Shown: positions 1 through 13,000, numbered from the stretch's first letter. The stretch is DNA of 64,000 nt from Helopsaltes ochotensis (GCA_013400155.1 VXBM01000563.1:338151-402150), one strand, 5' to 3'. Made by a program: numbers and translations. The notes: a model not told the origin generated them from the sequence alone.

Positions 1-1262
1 GGGAACTGCAAGCCTTGCAGTCTCACCTCTGTCCCCAAGAAGGTGGTGGACAAAATCCTCCTCTAAAGTTTCTCCAAAACCTGAAGGACAAGAAGGAGAC
101 TGAGGAACAGTATACATTGACTTATGAAGGGGAAATTATGCTTGAGAGACCCTTACAGCCTTCTACAATGAAGTGACTGGCTTGGTGGATGAGGGGAGAG
201 TAGTGGATGTTGCTTGCCTCGGCTTTATTAAAGCCTTTGACACCATCTCCCACAGCATCATAATGCACAAGCTGACAATGTATGGGTTAGATGATCAGTG
301 GGCAGTGAATTGGATTGAAAATCAGCAGAAAGACTGGGACCAGAGGGTTAGGAACACTGTCCAAAAGTCCACTTGTAGGCATGCCACTAATGGTGTACCT
401 AAGAGTCAACACTAGGTCCAATGCTATTAACCTCTTCGTAAGTCACCTGGATGATGGGGCAGTGTACCATCAGCAAGTTTGCTGGTGATGCAACACGGGG
501 AGGAGTGGCTGATACATCAGAGGGTCACATCCAGAGGGATGGAGGCCCAGCAGGCTGGAGAAATGGGCTGACAAGGACCTCACGAATTTCTCAAGGGGAG
601 ATGTCATGTCCTGCACGTGTGGAACAACAGCCCCAGGTACCCAGACTTGCTGAGGAGGACCTTGGGGTCCTGGTGGATAACGCACTGTGACCCAGCAGCG
701 TGACTTCATGACAAAGAAGGCAAAGAGCCTCCTGAGCTGCATTAGAAAGAGCACTGCCTGCAGGTGGAGGGAGATGATCCTTCCCCTCTGCTCAGCATGG
801 CTGAGGCACGCTGGGAGTGCTGGGGTTGGTGCTGGGCCTCCCAGTGAAAGGGAGAGATGGACTGGACTGAGTTCGACAAAGGGCTGTGATCAAGAGACTG
901 GAACATCTCTCATAGGTGGAGAGGCTGCTGGAGATGGATTGTCCAGTCTGAAGAAGAGAAGGCTCAGTGGGATATCATTAATGTACAGAAATACCTGATG
1001 GGAAGGCATGAAGGGCCAGACTCTTCTTGGTAGTACCCAGTGGCAGGTCAAGAGGCAATAGGCACAAATTAAAATCTTAAATTCCATCTGAATACAAGAA
1101 GGATGCATAGAGAAGCTGTGGAGTCTCCATCTGTTGTCATACTCAAAACCACAAGTGGATGTGAGCCTGGACAATTGCTGTAGTTGGTCCTGCTTGAGCA
1201 GGGACTGGAATAGATGATTTCCAGAGAAATCCTTCCAACCTCAGCTGTTCTGCGATCCCATT
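1..1262 (+). mobile_element. CR1 LINE fragment, 5' end outside the window, reverse transcriptase decayed
   Basis: The + strand encodes recognisable pieces of a CR1 reverse transcriptase: FIKAFDTISHSIIMHKL near 225-275, then a frame change and ISKFAGDATRGGVADT near 470-515, where an intact copy would carry the catalytic FADD box. EEDLGVLVDNAL (652-690) and DFMTKKAKSLLSCIRKS (703-753) are the usual C-terminal pieces. The CR1 3' UTR follows, and the tail ends near 1262 (GGACTGGAATAGATGATTTC and on). Frameshifts and stops break the ORF, so this is a dead copy, read opposite to ADARB2. Confidence 0.93.
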
Positions 1263-1970
1263 TATCAAAAACTTTACCAAAAACTTCATACTTTCAACAA
1301 ATTCTGTAACTAGTGTAATTAGTGATCATATTTCCTTTTTTTTTTTTTTTTTTTTTTTAACTTGAATCTTCCAATAGCAATTCGGAAGAAAAGAAAATAA
1401 ATAAAACAATCACAGGCTGCAAATCACCAAGATGCAAACTGCTATATTTAGAGCTACACTAAGATCTGTGCCTAGGTTTCCTGTTGACAATATCCCTTTA
1501 AATGAAAAAAAGCAAAACTAGCTGGTGACACAGCCAGTTACTTTTTTGTCATTCTCTCTTTAGGCCACTCAGAGATATCTGCATTGACATTAAAAAGCCG
1601 TTATAAGTAATTTAAACTCTGAATTGATCCTGACACGTACATTCAGGTCTTCCTCGTATGTCCTTTCAATAGTTCTCAATTCAAACTGAGAACAAATATC
1701 ACCCTATAAACAGAGGAGATAATTATGCTTTATTGATTAGCCCCTCAAGGTATGAATGGAAACCAGGCAGCCTTCTGAGAACAGCCATCAATGTGGATTT
1801 TAAGTTGCACTATCTCAGCATTTTCTTGTAAAAACATTCCCTAAGTGTAGTTTTTTAACGTGGAACCTGTACCAAGCAAAATTTTTCCACTAGCTTCAAT
1901 GAAAGCCAGCATGTCAATGTAGATTTATAGATGGTGACTTTATATACCTCCCACAGCTTTGTCCCTGTGC
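1263..1970. other. Intronic stretch, no gene; poly-T run
   Basis: No coding or repeat family is recognised apart from a run of 23 T at 1336-1358. The sequence is AT-rich and looks unique. Confidence 0.6.
1336..1358. repeat. Poly-T tract
   Basis: 23 consecutive T on the + strand, about 75 bases past the CR1 3' end. CR1 does not use a poly-A tail, so the tract is probably unrelated to that insertion. Confidence 0.95.
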
Positions 1971-2445
1971 TGTTATGGTTTTACCCTGGCAGGCAGCTCA
2001 GTCCCTCACAGCTGCTTCCATCCTCTCTCCCTCCCAGTTGCATACGGAAGAGAATCAGAAGGGTAAAAGTGGGGAAACTCATGGCTTGAGTTAAAGACAC
2101 TTTATTGGGCCTAATATTAATACCTGAACTCTTACCTTAACTCTTGAGTGTTTCCCCTTCTTCCCCAATCTGTTATTGCTGAGTATGATGCTACACAGTG
2201 TGGGACAGCCCTTTGGTCAGTTGGGGTCAGCTGTCCTGGCTATATCCCCTTTCAGTTTCATGTGCACCCCCAGCATTTTTTGCTGGTGGGGTGGGGTGAG
2301 AAATAGGGAAGCCTTGATGCTGTGTAAGTCCTGCCCAGCCACAGGTAAGACATGGGTGCTTTTTTAACACTGTTTTGTTCACAAATTCAAAACACAGCAC
2401 CATACAAGCTGCAATGAAGAAAATTAAGTCTATCCCAGACAAAGG
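1971..2445 (-). mobile_element. Solo LTR of an avian endogenous retrovirus, internally deleted
   Basis: Read on the minus strand the block has the layout of a common avian ERV LTR that I recognise from memory: GGGATAGACTTAATTTTCTT near the 5' end, then CACCCCACCAGC, then GACAGCTGACCCCAACTGAC, a polyadenylation signal AATAAAGTGTC (AATAAA is TTTATT at 2101-2106 on +), and a 3' end AAACCATAACA at 1971. No internal retroviral genes flank it, so it is a solo LTR. The expected U3 sequence before the poly-A signal is shortened. I do not assert a Repbase family name. It lies in the same orientation as ADARB2. Confidence 0.8.
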
Positions 2446-4339
2446 CAGGCGCCCACGCAGCTTCCTCCTAACACTGGCTCATTCATCCAATGATACATAA
2501 CCCCACAGATGCATTGTGGACTGCCCTCTTTCTCTAACAAACTGCAACTCCCTTCACAGTTGCCAAATGCAACAAATACTCCTGTTTAATCCAGTGTCAA
2601 CATTGATTGGCTTCAATTTTGTTAACTAAGGATTTTAACACCTGCCCCATCTATCCTGTAACAAAAGTACCACAGCAGATTCATCACCTGACTAAGGATA
2701 TTTCCAGTTTACAGCTGAACCTCTAATCAACAATTTCTCAACCTTTCTGCTTCTTGCTAATAAAGCCTGCCAGCAATCAGAACTAGATATGTTAGAAAGA
2801 AAGGATAATGTAACCATTCTATGTCTGAGTTTATCTTACTGTTTGAGAAAAGGAGAAATAGCTTTGTTACGATTATGGACAGTCTTTTGAACTGGCAACA
2901 CACTGCATTGAGAAACAGTGACATTTCCCAGCTGTTACTACAATACATTTAAACTCTGATGATCACTTTTGGGTTGCCTACACGGGCACAAATAAAAGAA
3001 GCACTGTTTGGGTTTTTTTGCCTGCTCCCTTGGCCCCACCAAGCAAGCACTGAGATGACTGCCCTCATATTTGCACTTTTAGGTTTTGTCCCAGACCAAC
3101 ACATGGGCTCAGCCTCTCCAGCCACTGAGAACTCATTCCCCTCTGAGATTCTTCAGGCTCAAATTGACTCTTACCTCTAGAAAAGAGAGTGAACAAGCCC
3201 CCTGCACTAAGAAGAGAAGGAACAAGGTGAAATGGAGACACAATAATATATCAGTATGTCTTGCCAACATGTCTTGCCTGGCTTGCTTGCTGCTGCCTTG
3301 GGGGTGACTGCATTGTCCCTGTGCAGAACTAGTTTGGGTTGCTCTTGCTCTTTTGAAGTCCCTATTTTTAAACTGTATAGATGAATATATCTTGAGATAT
3401 CTTATGCTATCAAATGTAGTTGAATAGTCTCAAGGATTGCTAAGAGCAGCAGAAAGCTGATCACACGAAGCTCATTTGGAAAGCAGCTTGAAAACATGCC
3501 TGAAATCTCTTCTGCAAAATATTCACATCACATGAATGGCTGCTATCATGAAGGGAGATAAGATGAGCAAACTTCTCTAACTGCTTCATTGGCCCTTCTA
3601 GATTCTGCACTGCAGCTGCTGCAAAAAAAGTATGCAAAAATGTGCAAAAATATTTAGCTGATAGCTCCATACCCTAAACAAACCACAGAGTTCCTATGTA
3701 TTTCATTAAACTCACACAAAGGAGCCTAACTTTGGACTTGCATAGGAAATTGTTCCTCTGCAATTATTTGTAATTGTTTTAACAGCTTTCTGGTAATGAA
3801 ATACAAGATAAAAAAAATTGAACATTTTGTTGTACCTAGAATTATCCTACTAACTAAATGTATGAAAAACTGTGATATACAGGGCATATTTTCCCCAGTG
3901 ATAAAATAAGAATGACCTCTGTGACTTCATTTAGGTTCTACCTCTCCTGAGTTATGAGCCACTCCTCACTTATAAGGTATATCCCATATCTCACTCAAAC
4001 CCCCAGTGGACCACAAAACTCCCTTCCAGAAAAAATTATGGCTCCCTCAGTCTGCGGAGGATTACCCATGTCAGGCAAAGTTCTATTATTGTTTTTAGTG
4101 CTGCTAGGAATTACTTGCAGGATGTTTCAGCTCATTACCTCAAGTTTTCATCAGCTATTTTCTGAGCGTGGTAACCTTTGTGATGCAGGTACTGTATATA
4201 TCCACAGTATTGATTCTGCCTCTCCTGCTACATTACATGCAATACATGTAAACAGAAGAGTGTTTCACTACCAGCTGGTAAGGTGCAAAATGGTAGCTGA
4301 TCTTGCAGCTACAAAACAGAGATAAAACCTTGAAGTAAT
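2446..4339. other. Intronic stretch, nothing recognised
   Basis: No repeat family, exon or RNA gene is recognised. Open frames here (for example 3954-4325, 123 codons) have no known domains and no flanking splice context I trust. Confidence 0.55.
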
Positions 4340-4640
4340 CAGCTGAACTGTCATGGAACTAATTCCATGATATAGTGGAAGCAATTATTTGCACTTATGT
4401 GTCTTATTGGAAAATACAATCAGTGCTAAACCAATCCTGTTAGCGTTGTCAAGGACACATTTAGCTCCAAATGCTCCCCTTTTAATCAGTAACCAGTTAT
4501 TAATTAATTAGGTAGCGATCATGTTGCTTTTCATACATGTGTATTATTATTGCACTTGATATTGTGCCTCTGCACCGATCGCTGTTAATTTGCAGCAAGT
4601 GCAATTGTGTTAATGTGCTCTAATGCCAGCTATTATCACA
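4340..4640. promoter_or_regulatory. Candidate conserved non-coding element with homeodomain-type sites
   Basis: Seen: a non-repetitive AT-rich block with TTATTAATTAATTAG near 4498-4512 (overlapping TAATTA cores), further TTAAT motifs, and several retained CpGs (TAGCGTTG, TAGCGATC, CCGATCGC) in otherwise CpG-poor DNA. This composition is typical of developmental enhancers in vertebrate introns. Function is inference: no alignment was possible. Confidence 0.3.
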
Positions 4641-4679
4641 AGGACAGGGCACCTAACATTTAACCTAAAATCGCACTGA

Positions 4680-4952
4680 ATTGTTCTCACAGCTGCCTCC
4701 TTCCAGCTCCAGCCTGCTGCTGCCTGGATGGGGTGTGCTGCGAGAGAGGAGATCGCTCCTGATAAAGGAAATGTCAGAAAATGGAAACCAGCCGCGGGAC
4801 AGTCAGAGCCAGGGAGGGAAATAAGGCTAAAAGTACTTTGGGGACAGCTGTGAGGCTGTGCCCTGGCAGGGCAGAGCTGCCCACTCCCTGCCTGCAGCCA
4901 GATCGCTCCTGACACCAGCAGGGGAAGAGGCAGCTCTGAAGCAGAGGAGCAG
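4680..4952 (+). other. GC-richer exon-like block ending in a strong splice donor
   Basis: GC content rises clearly over the flanks, and the block ends in GAGCAG|GTAAGCAG with GT at 4953-4954, close to the ideal donor. A 13-base word, AGATCGCTCCTGA, occurs at 4750-4762 and again at 4900-4912. No long coding frame is convincing. It could be the first exon of a transcript antisense to ADARB2, or a regulatory element. Evidence is from local sequence only. Confidence 0.25.
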
Positions 4953-6132
4953 GTAAGCAGAATATGCAGCAGGTCGAGGGTGTCTCACAGCTCCTGCTTG
5001 TCAGCTGTGCTCCAGGGGAAGATGTAGTCCCTCTTTGGTCACAGCTCTGCAAAATCACCCGTGTTAACGGCGGGGGTGAGGCTGCCCGTGGAGTGCAATG
5101 TGTTTGTTCGCAGCTAACGCAGGAGAAACCCTTTGTCCTCCTAGTATTAGTGATGCTTAGTTATGCTTACTAAATAATGTATTTTTCAGATTTTTATTCC
5201 AGTCTGAGAGCTTTGAGCAGGACCTGATACCAACTGTGTCAAGAGAGAAACAAATACTAGTAGAAAACAGAATTTATCGGAATTGCATTTAATAGAGGCC
5301 AGAAGCAGTGAACTAAGGATATTCAGCTGAAGTAGTTCAGTCAGAGATAGCTAAACTTTTTAGTGTGCTTATTTAAATAGAGAGGCCTGAACTGGAGATT
5401 AGCTATTTATCAGCTGCCTGATGGAATGAGAAACAGCTGCAACATATTTCAGTGTAAGTTTTTATTTGCTATAAATCCACAGGTTCAAGTTCTGCTGGTT
5501 TATGCCTGTGGGAATATGGAATAAAGGTATTATCTGCCCACATTGTTTTGTGTCTTTATGCCTATGTATATCAGAGAAAATTTAGTTTATGTTGATTCAG
5601 TTATTCACCATAATCTCCCAACCACAAAAAGGGCTTTTATTATTTGTAATGGTAGTAGGTATATGTGCAAAATATAAGCTCCCAGAATACAGTAAATGGC
5701 ACAGGTAGCAAAACACAGCTCAAATTTCTGTCAAAGAATTTCCCTATGCATGCCTTTGTGAGGATTTCACTTCAAGAGTGTGCTGTAATTCCCACATTTG
5801 CCTTCCCACACTTGTGGGTTTTGCCTGATTTTCATCAAGGAGGTCAATTCCACCTCTCACTCCATAAAAACTGTTCCCAGATCCTCAAGAGAGTAATTTC
5901 TGTATTACAAGCTTCTATTCCTGACTCCATCAAGTGCCCTGGTATGTGCAGCTGGGGCAGCCCTGCTCCTGCACAGCAGATACCACAGCCTTGGAGAGGC
6001 AGGTGGCCCCTGCTGATCCCCCTGTTGGCATCTCACATTTTGAAAGGGAGGAGAAGAACCCAACTGCTGCTAACCACTACAGTAGGAGAGTTTAGTTTGT
6101 TTGGATCAGCTTCTGTCAAAGGCAGCCTGGAA
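4953..6132. other. Intronic stretch up to the assembly gap
   Basis: AT-rich, no repeat or exon recognised. The GC-richer stretch near 5935-6060 has no clear identity. Confidence 0.5.
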
Positions 6133-7002
6133 NNNNNNNNNNNNNNNNNNNNNNNNNNNNNNNNNNNNNNNNNNNNNNNNNNNNNNNNNNNNNNNNNNNN
6201 NNNNNNNNNNNNNNNNNNNNNNNNNNNNNNNNNNNNNNNNNNNNNNNNNNNNNNNNNNNNNNNNNNNNNNNNNNNNNNNNNNNNNNNNNNNNNNNNNNNN
6301 NNNNNNNNNNNNNNNNNNNNNNNNNNNNNNNNNNNNNNNNNNNNNNNNNNNNNNNNNNNNNNNNNNNNNNNNNNNNNNNNNNNNNNNNNNNNNNNNNNNN
6401 NNNNNNNNNNNNNNNNNNNNNNNNNNNNNNNNNNNNNNNNNNNNNNNNNNNNNNNNNNNNNNNNNNNNNNNNNNNNNNNNNNNNNNNNNNNNNNNNNNNN
6501 NNNNNNNNNNNNNNNNNNNNNNNNNNNNNNNNNNNNNNNNNNNNNNNNNNNNNNNNNNNNNNNNNNNNNNNNNNNNNNNNNNNNNNNNNNNNNNNNNNNN
6601 NNNNNNNNNNNNNNNNNNNNNNNNNNNNNNNNNNNNNNNNNNNNNNNNNNNNNNNNNNNNNNNNNNNNNNNNNNNNNNNNNNNNNNNNNNNNNNNNNNNN
6701 NNNNNNNNNNNNNNNNNNNNNNNNNNNNNNNNNNNNNNNNNNNNNNNNNNNNNNNNNNNNNNNNNNNNNNNNNNNNNNNNNNNNNNNNNNNNNNNNNNNN
6801 NNNNNNNNNNNNNNNNNNNNNNNNNNNNNNNNNNNNNNNNNNNNNNNNNNNNNNNNNNNNNNNNNNNNNNNNNNNNNNNNNNNNNNNNNNNNNNNNNNNN
6901 NNNNNNNNNNNNNNNNNNNNNNNNNNNNNNNNNNNNNNNNNNNNNNNNNNNNNNNNNNNNNNNNNNNNNNNNNNNNNNNNNNNNNNNNNNNNNNNNNNNN
7001 NN
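6133..7002. other. Assembly gap (870 N)
   Basis: 870 undetermined bases. Apparent open frames running through it, on both strands, are artefacts of unreadable codons. A short exon or repeat could be hidden here. Confidence 1.
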
Positions 7003-10000
7003 AAGATGTCTTGCGTTCTCTAATTAATAGCCAGCACCAGGTGGAAGAGAAATACAGTCCACAGACTCCTCCAGACATGCTGAGAGACTTGCCAGAGTAA
7101 ATGTTGATAGTTTAGGCTATGCCCAAACCATCACAGAGCCATGAATTATGATCAGCAGGAATTTGCTGCAGCACTGAAGGTGCATTTTTTAGGAAGTCAG
7201 GCACAGAATGGATGGAAGTATCTTTGTGTCAACAACTCATGCCCCCTGTTCTGGTAATGTCCATGTAAATCCATAAAGAAAAAAGTCCTAACTGGGTTTA
7301 ATTGAGCACCGAAGAGAGAACATGCAATGCCGCAAAAGGCAGCAAAATATGACAGTGTTTCAATGTGTTGTCGGTCCTTGCTGGGAATAGCAAAACTCTT
7401 GGGCTGAGTTGCAAGCTCAGTAATTCATAGGATCCATAGGAATCAATGTGCCATGACTTTTTTGGTTTTTTTCAGTAAGAGCTGATAACTGCCTTTAGCA
7501 TGTCTGAAGGTGTTTTCCAGACTGCTGACCCTCATGGGCAATTCCACTTCTCTCCATGTGATTGTGTTATGAGCTGCTATAAACAGTATTACAGGACACT
7601 ATTTTCATGCTGCTTTCCAAGCGGTGCCTGATAACTTTTGCCTCAGACAACAGTTTTAACAGCTATGTGGTATGTTTCTTTTTTTCCTGTGCAAATTGCT
7701 GATACTCAGGCACAAAAACTGCAGTGTGTCTCTGATTTGTGTCCTGTAGCGTGCATCAATCAGCACATCTGCCCCTCATTGCTGCCATTACCATGAGCCT
7801 TCAAGAAACTTGACTGCTGTCTTACCAACAACCACTGCTCCCTGCTTTTTTCTAGCTTGCTTTTTTTTTTGTCTGCTCCATGTTGATGGCCACTGGCTTG
7901 GTTTGCAGAAGGTTTCTGGGTAGCTGGGCCAGGATTAAACAAGCATTTCTACTCCTCTCTTGGACACTGTTCCTCTGCAAAAACCAGGACAACCAAGGCC
8001 TCACAGTCTCAGTGGTGCTCTTCTGAGCTGTTCTCCATAGGATGGGTGTACAAGGGTCATTAGGCACCGGGGCTTAGAATGACTTGTGTGTATTTCAAGG
8101 AGAGTAGAAGAAAAGAGGAATCTCATTCAGGAGTAATGAGTTTGTTCTCCAATATCCCTGTGAGGATTATTCTTTAAAAGTACAGGGCAAAGTTGATTTG
8201 GATAAGAACTAATTATCAAACAAGAAATGAAGGCAGTGTAGCTGTCTCCATCCTCCCCACCAGACCTTGGGGACACACATTATTCCTTGTGTTTAACCTA
8301 TTAAAGCAATGACCCACATAAGAGGGAAAGGAGTTGATTATAATTATTTCTGTGAGCATTAGTGCCCATCATAGAAGATAACCTAAAAATAGTCAGAAGA
8401 AAAGAGTTCTTTTCCAGAAGAGAACTCAACAAGAACAGAAAACTTAGAAATCATGGGATGCTTAGATTATTTTTCCGAATAAACCAAACTAGATTCATTT
8501 TGTTAATTGACTGTATTTGCTCAGAGAATGTACTCTTTCCACCTTTAGTTTTTAAAGATGAACTGAGTAAAGAGAACAAGAAGAGACAGCACAAAAGGAA
8601 TTGCAAATTGGCATGGCTTCAGTAGCATGGGTTCATTTGGATGACATCTCATTGTAGCACTGATTTTAAGGTACCATTGTGTGAATTCAGGTCTGATTAT
8701 GGGGCTGGTATCTGCAGCAGATGTGATGACAAGTAGGTTAAGAGTAATCACGCTTAGGTATTTTCATATCAAATGTCTACTCTGGTTCAGAAGACAGATA
8801 GAAAATAACAGCTCACTTGGACTGAACTCTGACTTGTCAATTAAAAAACTAGAAAGGATGGAAAAGGAACACAAATTTCTCTAAACACAATAATATTGCA
8901 GTGTTAAAGGTGAAGGAAAAAAGTTTAATGGATGCATTAATACTTTATGTGTCTTAGAATACAGTCTAAGACAAGGGATATCATGAGATATAGACAATGT
9001 TGATTGCTTTCACTGAATAAAATGTGATGAATAGAGATGGATAATTTACCCACTTTTCAAGTGATTACCTGGATTTATCTCCACTTTCTAGTTCTCAGAA
9101 ATTTGTAAAAATATTTTATCTTAACAAAGTTTCGCATCATGCATCATGTATTTGCAAAGATAAAAAAACAACACTCTTGCTCTAAAATTTTGCTCCCATT
9201 AAAAATCCAAACTCACTTGTAAGATGTTCATATTAAGAGAGCACTATGTGAACAACAAAGGATTTTACGATCTCAAAGAACCTCAGCCACTTCTCTCTGG
9301 TTGTATAAATGTCTAAACACATGAATCACATTTTACATCCAGTATAACAAGTCTGAAGTTTGTTCTGTCTATTACTTCTCAGCAGTCCTAAGATAAAGCC
9401 CTAAATATTTCCCCCTACTGAATTTTATGACCTGCGTACTATTTTGTGCGTATGTACAAAGTTTTTTCACATTGCATGATGTGTGGACATTTAGCATAAA
9501 GAGGCAGGAGCAATGTTGGTTTTCTCCATGACTACTACACAAATTCACTGTTTAAAGGCTAACACTTGAACGAAAAATAAAATGGACAAAGATGTTCCCT
9601 TTTCAGCGGGTGGGAGTGGTCCCTCTGCCACATGTGGCACTGGGATTCTCAGCAGCAGCAGCACTCGGAGGCTCTGTACCATAGCCCTGCCAAGATGCAT
9701 AGGCATTTTGTGTTGTTAGTTTTCCCCTCACATGATGATGGATCTGCCTGCTGGCAGAGGGCTGGCACAAGGACCACAAGAGGGAGGTAGTCATCGTAAA
9801 ATAAATGCTAGGAGCTTGCTTCTGGTACTCTACATAGGAGGAAAAAATCTGCTTAAATAATTAAGGCTTCCTAGATGTAAATACAGATAAAAATAGATAA
9901 AGAATGTGGTTTTGGCATGACTTTTAACACTCCAGCTCAAACAGAAAAGGCTTTGCATGGAAGTCAACCAAAGAAAAATTCACTCCGGGCGCTTGTATTA

Positions 10001-13000
10001 CAGCTCCATTTAGTGGAGCAGAACGATCATGGCTCGTATTTAGTAGGTAATAATGAAGCATCATAAACAAAGTCAGGATGCAAGTCCAAGATTAAGTGGC
10101 AGCTTTAACGAGGTCCAGCTTGCTGGGAGCTTTTTGAAATGTCCCTAGCTCACTTACAAAGCCAGAAAACAACAGAAGCAACTCCGACAGCTGCGAGAGT
10201 GTCTGGTTTAGAAGAAGGTTTTATGTCTGGATGACACCAGACTGGGATTCAGCTTTCATGTACTAACTAGGTCTGCTGGTTGCTAGAGCCCTAATCATTC
10301 TGCACCAACTGTCTCACCCTAATGAGTTGCACAAATAATAATTCTTCACAAATCAGATCCACACCATCAGTTTCATGGATAGACAAAGATGGTTTATTGA
10401 GGTAAATAGCACAAGTCAGCAGAATCCACGCTGTGTGTCACTAGCCACGTTTAATATGCAATCTAGAATCTGAAGGGAAGAAATCAAATGATGTTTCTGT
10501 GGATGCAGGGATGATATGAAGTATTTTCAACTACTAAAGAGCTAAAGGAGCACCCAGCAGCCAAGTTAGATGGTTAAATCAAATTTATTCTACTCTGAAT
10601 GCACTGTAATGCACGTGGACCCTTGGAGTCTTTATAAGGGAAAATTAGATACTTTTGATTTTCCTTTATTTTCAGAGGAAGAAGAGTTTTGGATTGCTTA
10701 TAAACTTAAATTACATAGAAAAAAACCCTTTCAGCCTTATAGATTTTTTTCCTTGAAGGTATTACAATTATTTTTTCAGTTCTGTAAATTAAAATTGGCC
10801 ATTCATTAACTAATTACCACGATTATTGCAGTTCTGCTAAGTATTATTAATTAGGTGAGTGGTACATTTAGAATTTAACATCTCAGTTAGCAGAGTTTTG
10901 TTTAGCATACCTAATGCCCTGAAAGCCCTGAGCATGCTCTATATCACACAGGATTTAAAGACGAGTGTGGGGGAACCTTGTGGGGGTTGGAGGTATCTAT
11001 GGCTGGGAGTTACACAGTACAGCAACGGAGAAGGAAAAGAGAGAGGCAGGGAGGGTGGAGATGGATACACCACCACCTTCTTTCTGCAGCAGAGAACTGC
11101 AGGATTATTGGAGCCCAGCTGATGCAAAGTTATGTGCTGTTTTGCAGTGATGACTGGTTTTTATGTGCAAACCCCTTAAGGTGACTACATATATGTGCTG
11201 ATGCTGTGAGGGCAAGCGACCAGAGTCCTTTCTACCCTGGTAATTTATTTCCTGTAATTCCATGTAGATAGCCATTCTGCATCTCTGTTTGATCTTGCAT
11301 GGATTATATACATTAAACTAAAGTAATTTGTTGATCTGAGACTCAAGCTGTAATCTCTCTGGGGCAGTAACTATCTTTTATATTGTACCTGTATGAAGGG
11401 TGAGGAGGTGGTCCTGGTTCCTCAACTGTGTGCCTAGAAGTGACTACAATCCAATTAGCAGCCAAGATAATAATAACAGTATCCAGTAAACTAATGCTGT
11501 GCCTCTAAATTGGTTATTTTGCCATTGTTTTGCGTAAGAAACTGTAATCCTATAAATTTCTTGATTGCCTGTATCTCTGATTATAAAAGCTATTTTCCCC
11601 ACCTACAGAGTAAGAAATAGATGGCTGAAAATCAAACGTTACTTGCATTACAGAGGCATCTCTCTGGTTCCCACCATTTTTCTTTCTAGTATTCTCCTCT
11701 CAAGAGCTACACACACACACCTATCAGCTGTTTCTCTTTGTGCAGGAGAAAACAGAGAAGTTTATAAAATTATATACCTGCTCAGTTGACCAGACAAAGC
11801 TTTTTACAGAAACCTGTTGCAACAGCTTCTCAAAACTCAGTGCCTGCTCCCTTTGCTGCTGCTTTTCACACTGGAGTCAAATATATCACTGCCAACCTCA
11901 GCCCTGGCTTAACAGTGACAGGGGCGAGAGGCCACAGTTGCCAGGAAGCTGGCAAACAGGCATAGTGAGAGAAATAAAATTAAGGAAGCAGAAACAACTG
12001 ACACTGCATGAAAATGAACCAGCTTTGCAACACAGGGAGACAGGTTTCTGGAGGGGAGTGGGTGAGAAGTGTGGGGTATGTGGCTTTCCCTGACATGGTG
12101 GTTGTTGTTCTCATGATGATGCCACCTTCTCACCAAGGTGACACTGAAGTTAACTGGTGGGAATCCTTGCCCAAAGTAAAGAATCACAGCAATGTAGGAT
12201 TGAGGTTGCTTTAGCCTGCAGATGAAGCTTTTGGCAAAAAGGGGATTTAACTGGATCCAAAAGGTTAGCTGTATTTGCCAAAGAGAGAAACCCTGCTTCT
12301 TTTCGATGATACACACACAAAACACAGTGAGGTTTTGTTAAAATAAATAGACAACACTGCACTGGAGGCTCTGGATATGAACAAGCAACAGCAGCGTTAA
12401 GCCATTTCAAAGCAGAGTGAATGCAATTTTCACACCTATTCTTTTCTAATTTAGGTTCATTTCAAATCCAGGAACCCCTCTTTTATTAATTTGTCATGGC
12501 AGTATTAATTAATGGTATTGCTCTACCGCAGTAAGAATGCCATTTAGACTAAGATACTTTAGAAGGACTACATGATTAGAAAAAGAATTGCAAGTTGGTC
12601 AGATGCAGCTGGGGGCCACCTTGATCTCCTGAATTGAACACACTGCACTTAGAAAGCCTGGGAGTGTGTGAATGAATTTCTACCAGGGCAGACTCATTAG
12701 AGCTGGTTAGGTCAGTACGCTCTGATGTTGCCTTTTGTTTTGGAATGTAAGAACATGAGCTTCCAAAGTGGGAAGAAACAATTGTCAGACTTCCATGTAA
12801 GCTGATAATAGAAGAAATTGCATTTTATTTGATGGAGAATATGAGTTCAGATCAAGTATCCCAGGAAACAAGGAGTAATATTTAGTGGCTTATACAAGGT
12901 AGAGTGAAGAGTTGTAATTTCCATTCTCCTGATGCACTTTATCTCTGCCATGAGCTGAGCAGACCTCCAGGCTCCTATCTTAGCTACTTCAATCAATATT

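Noticed and set aside
2176..2442. Open frames on both strands at 2176-2442
   Set aside because: They fall within the solo LTR and encode nothing recognisable.
5740..5770. ATGCATGCC-like word on the minus strand as a possible downstream ADARB2 exon (human has TPMHARHK there)
   Set aside because: Neighbouring codons do not match the family and no splice sites flank it.
5665..7078. Long open frames crossing 6133-7002 on both strands (up to 452 codons)
   Set aside because: Most of the codons are undetermined N. The frames exist only because N cannot be read as a stop.
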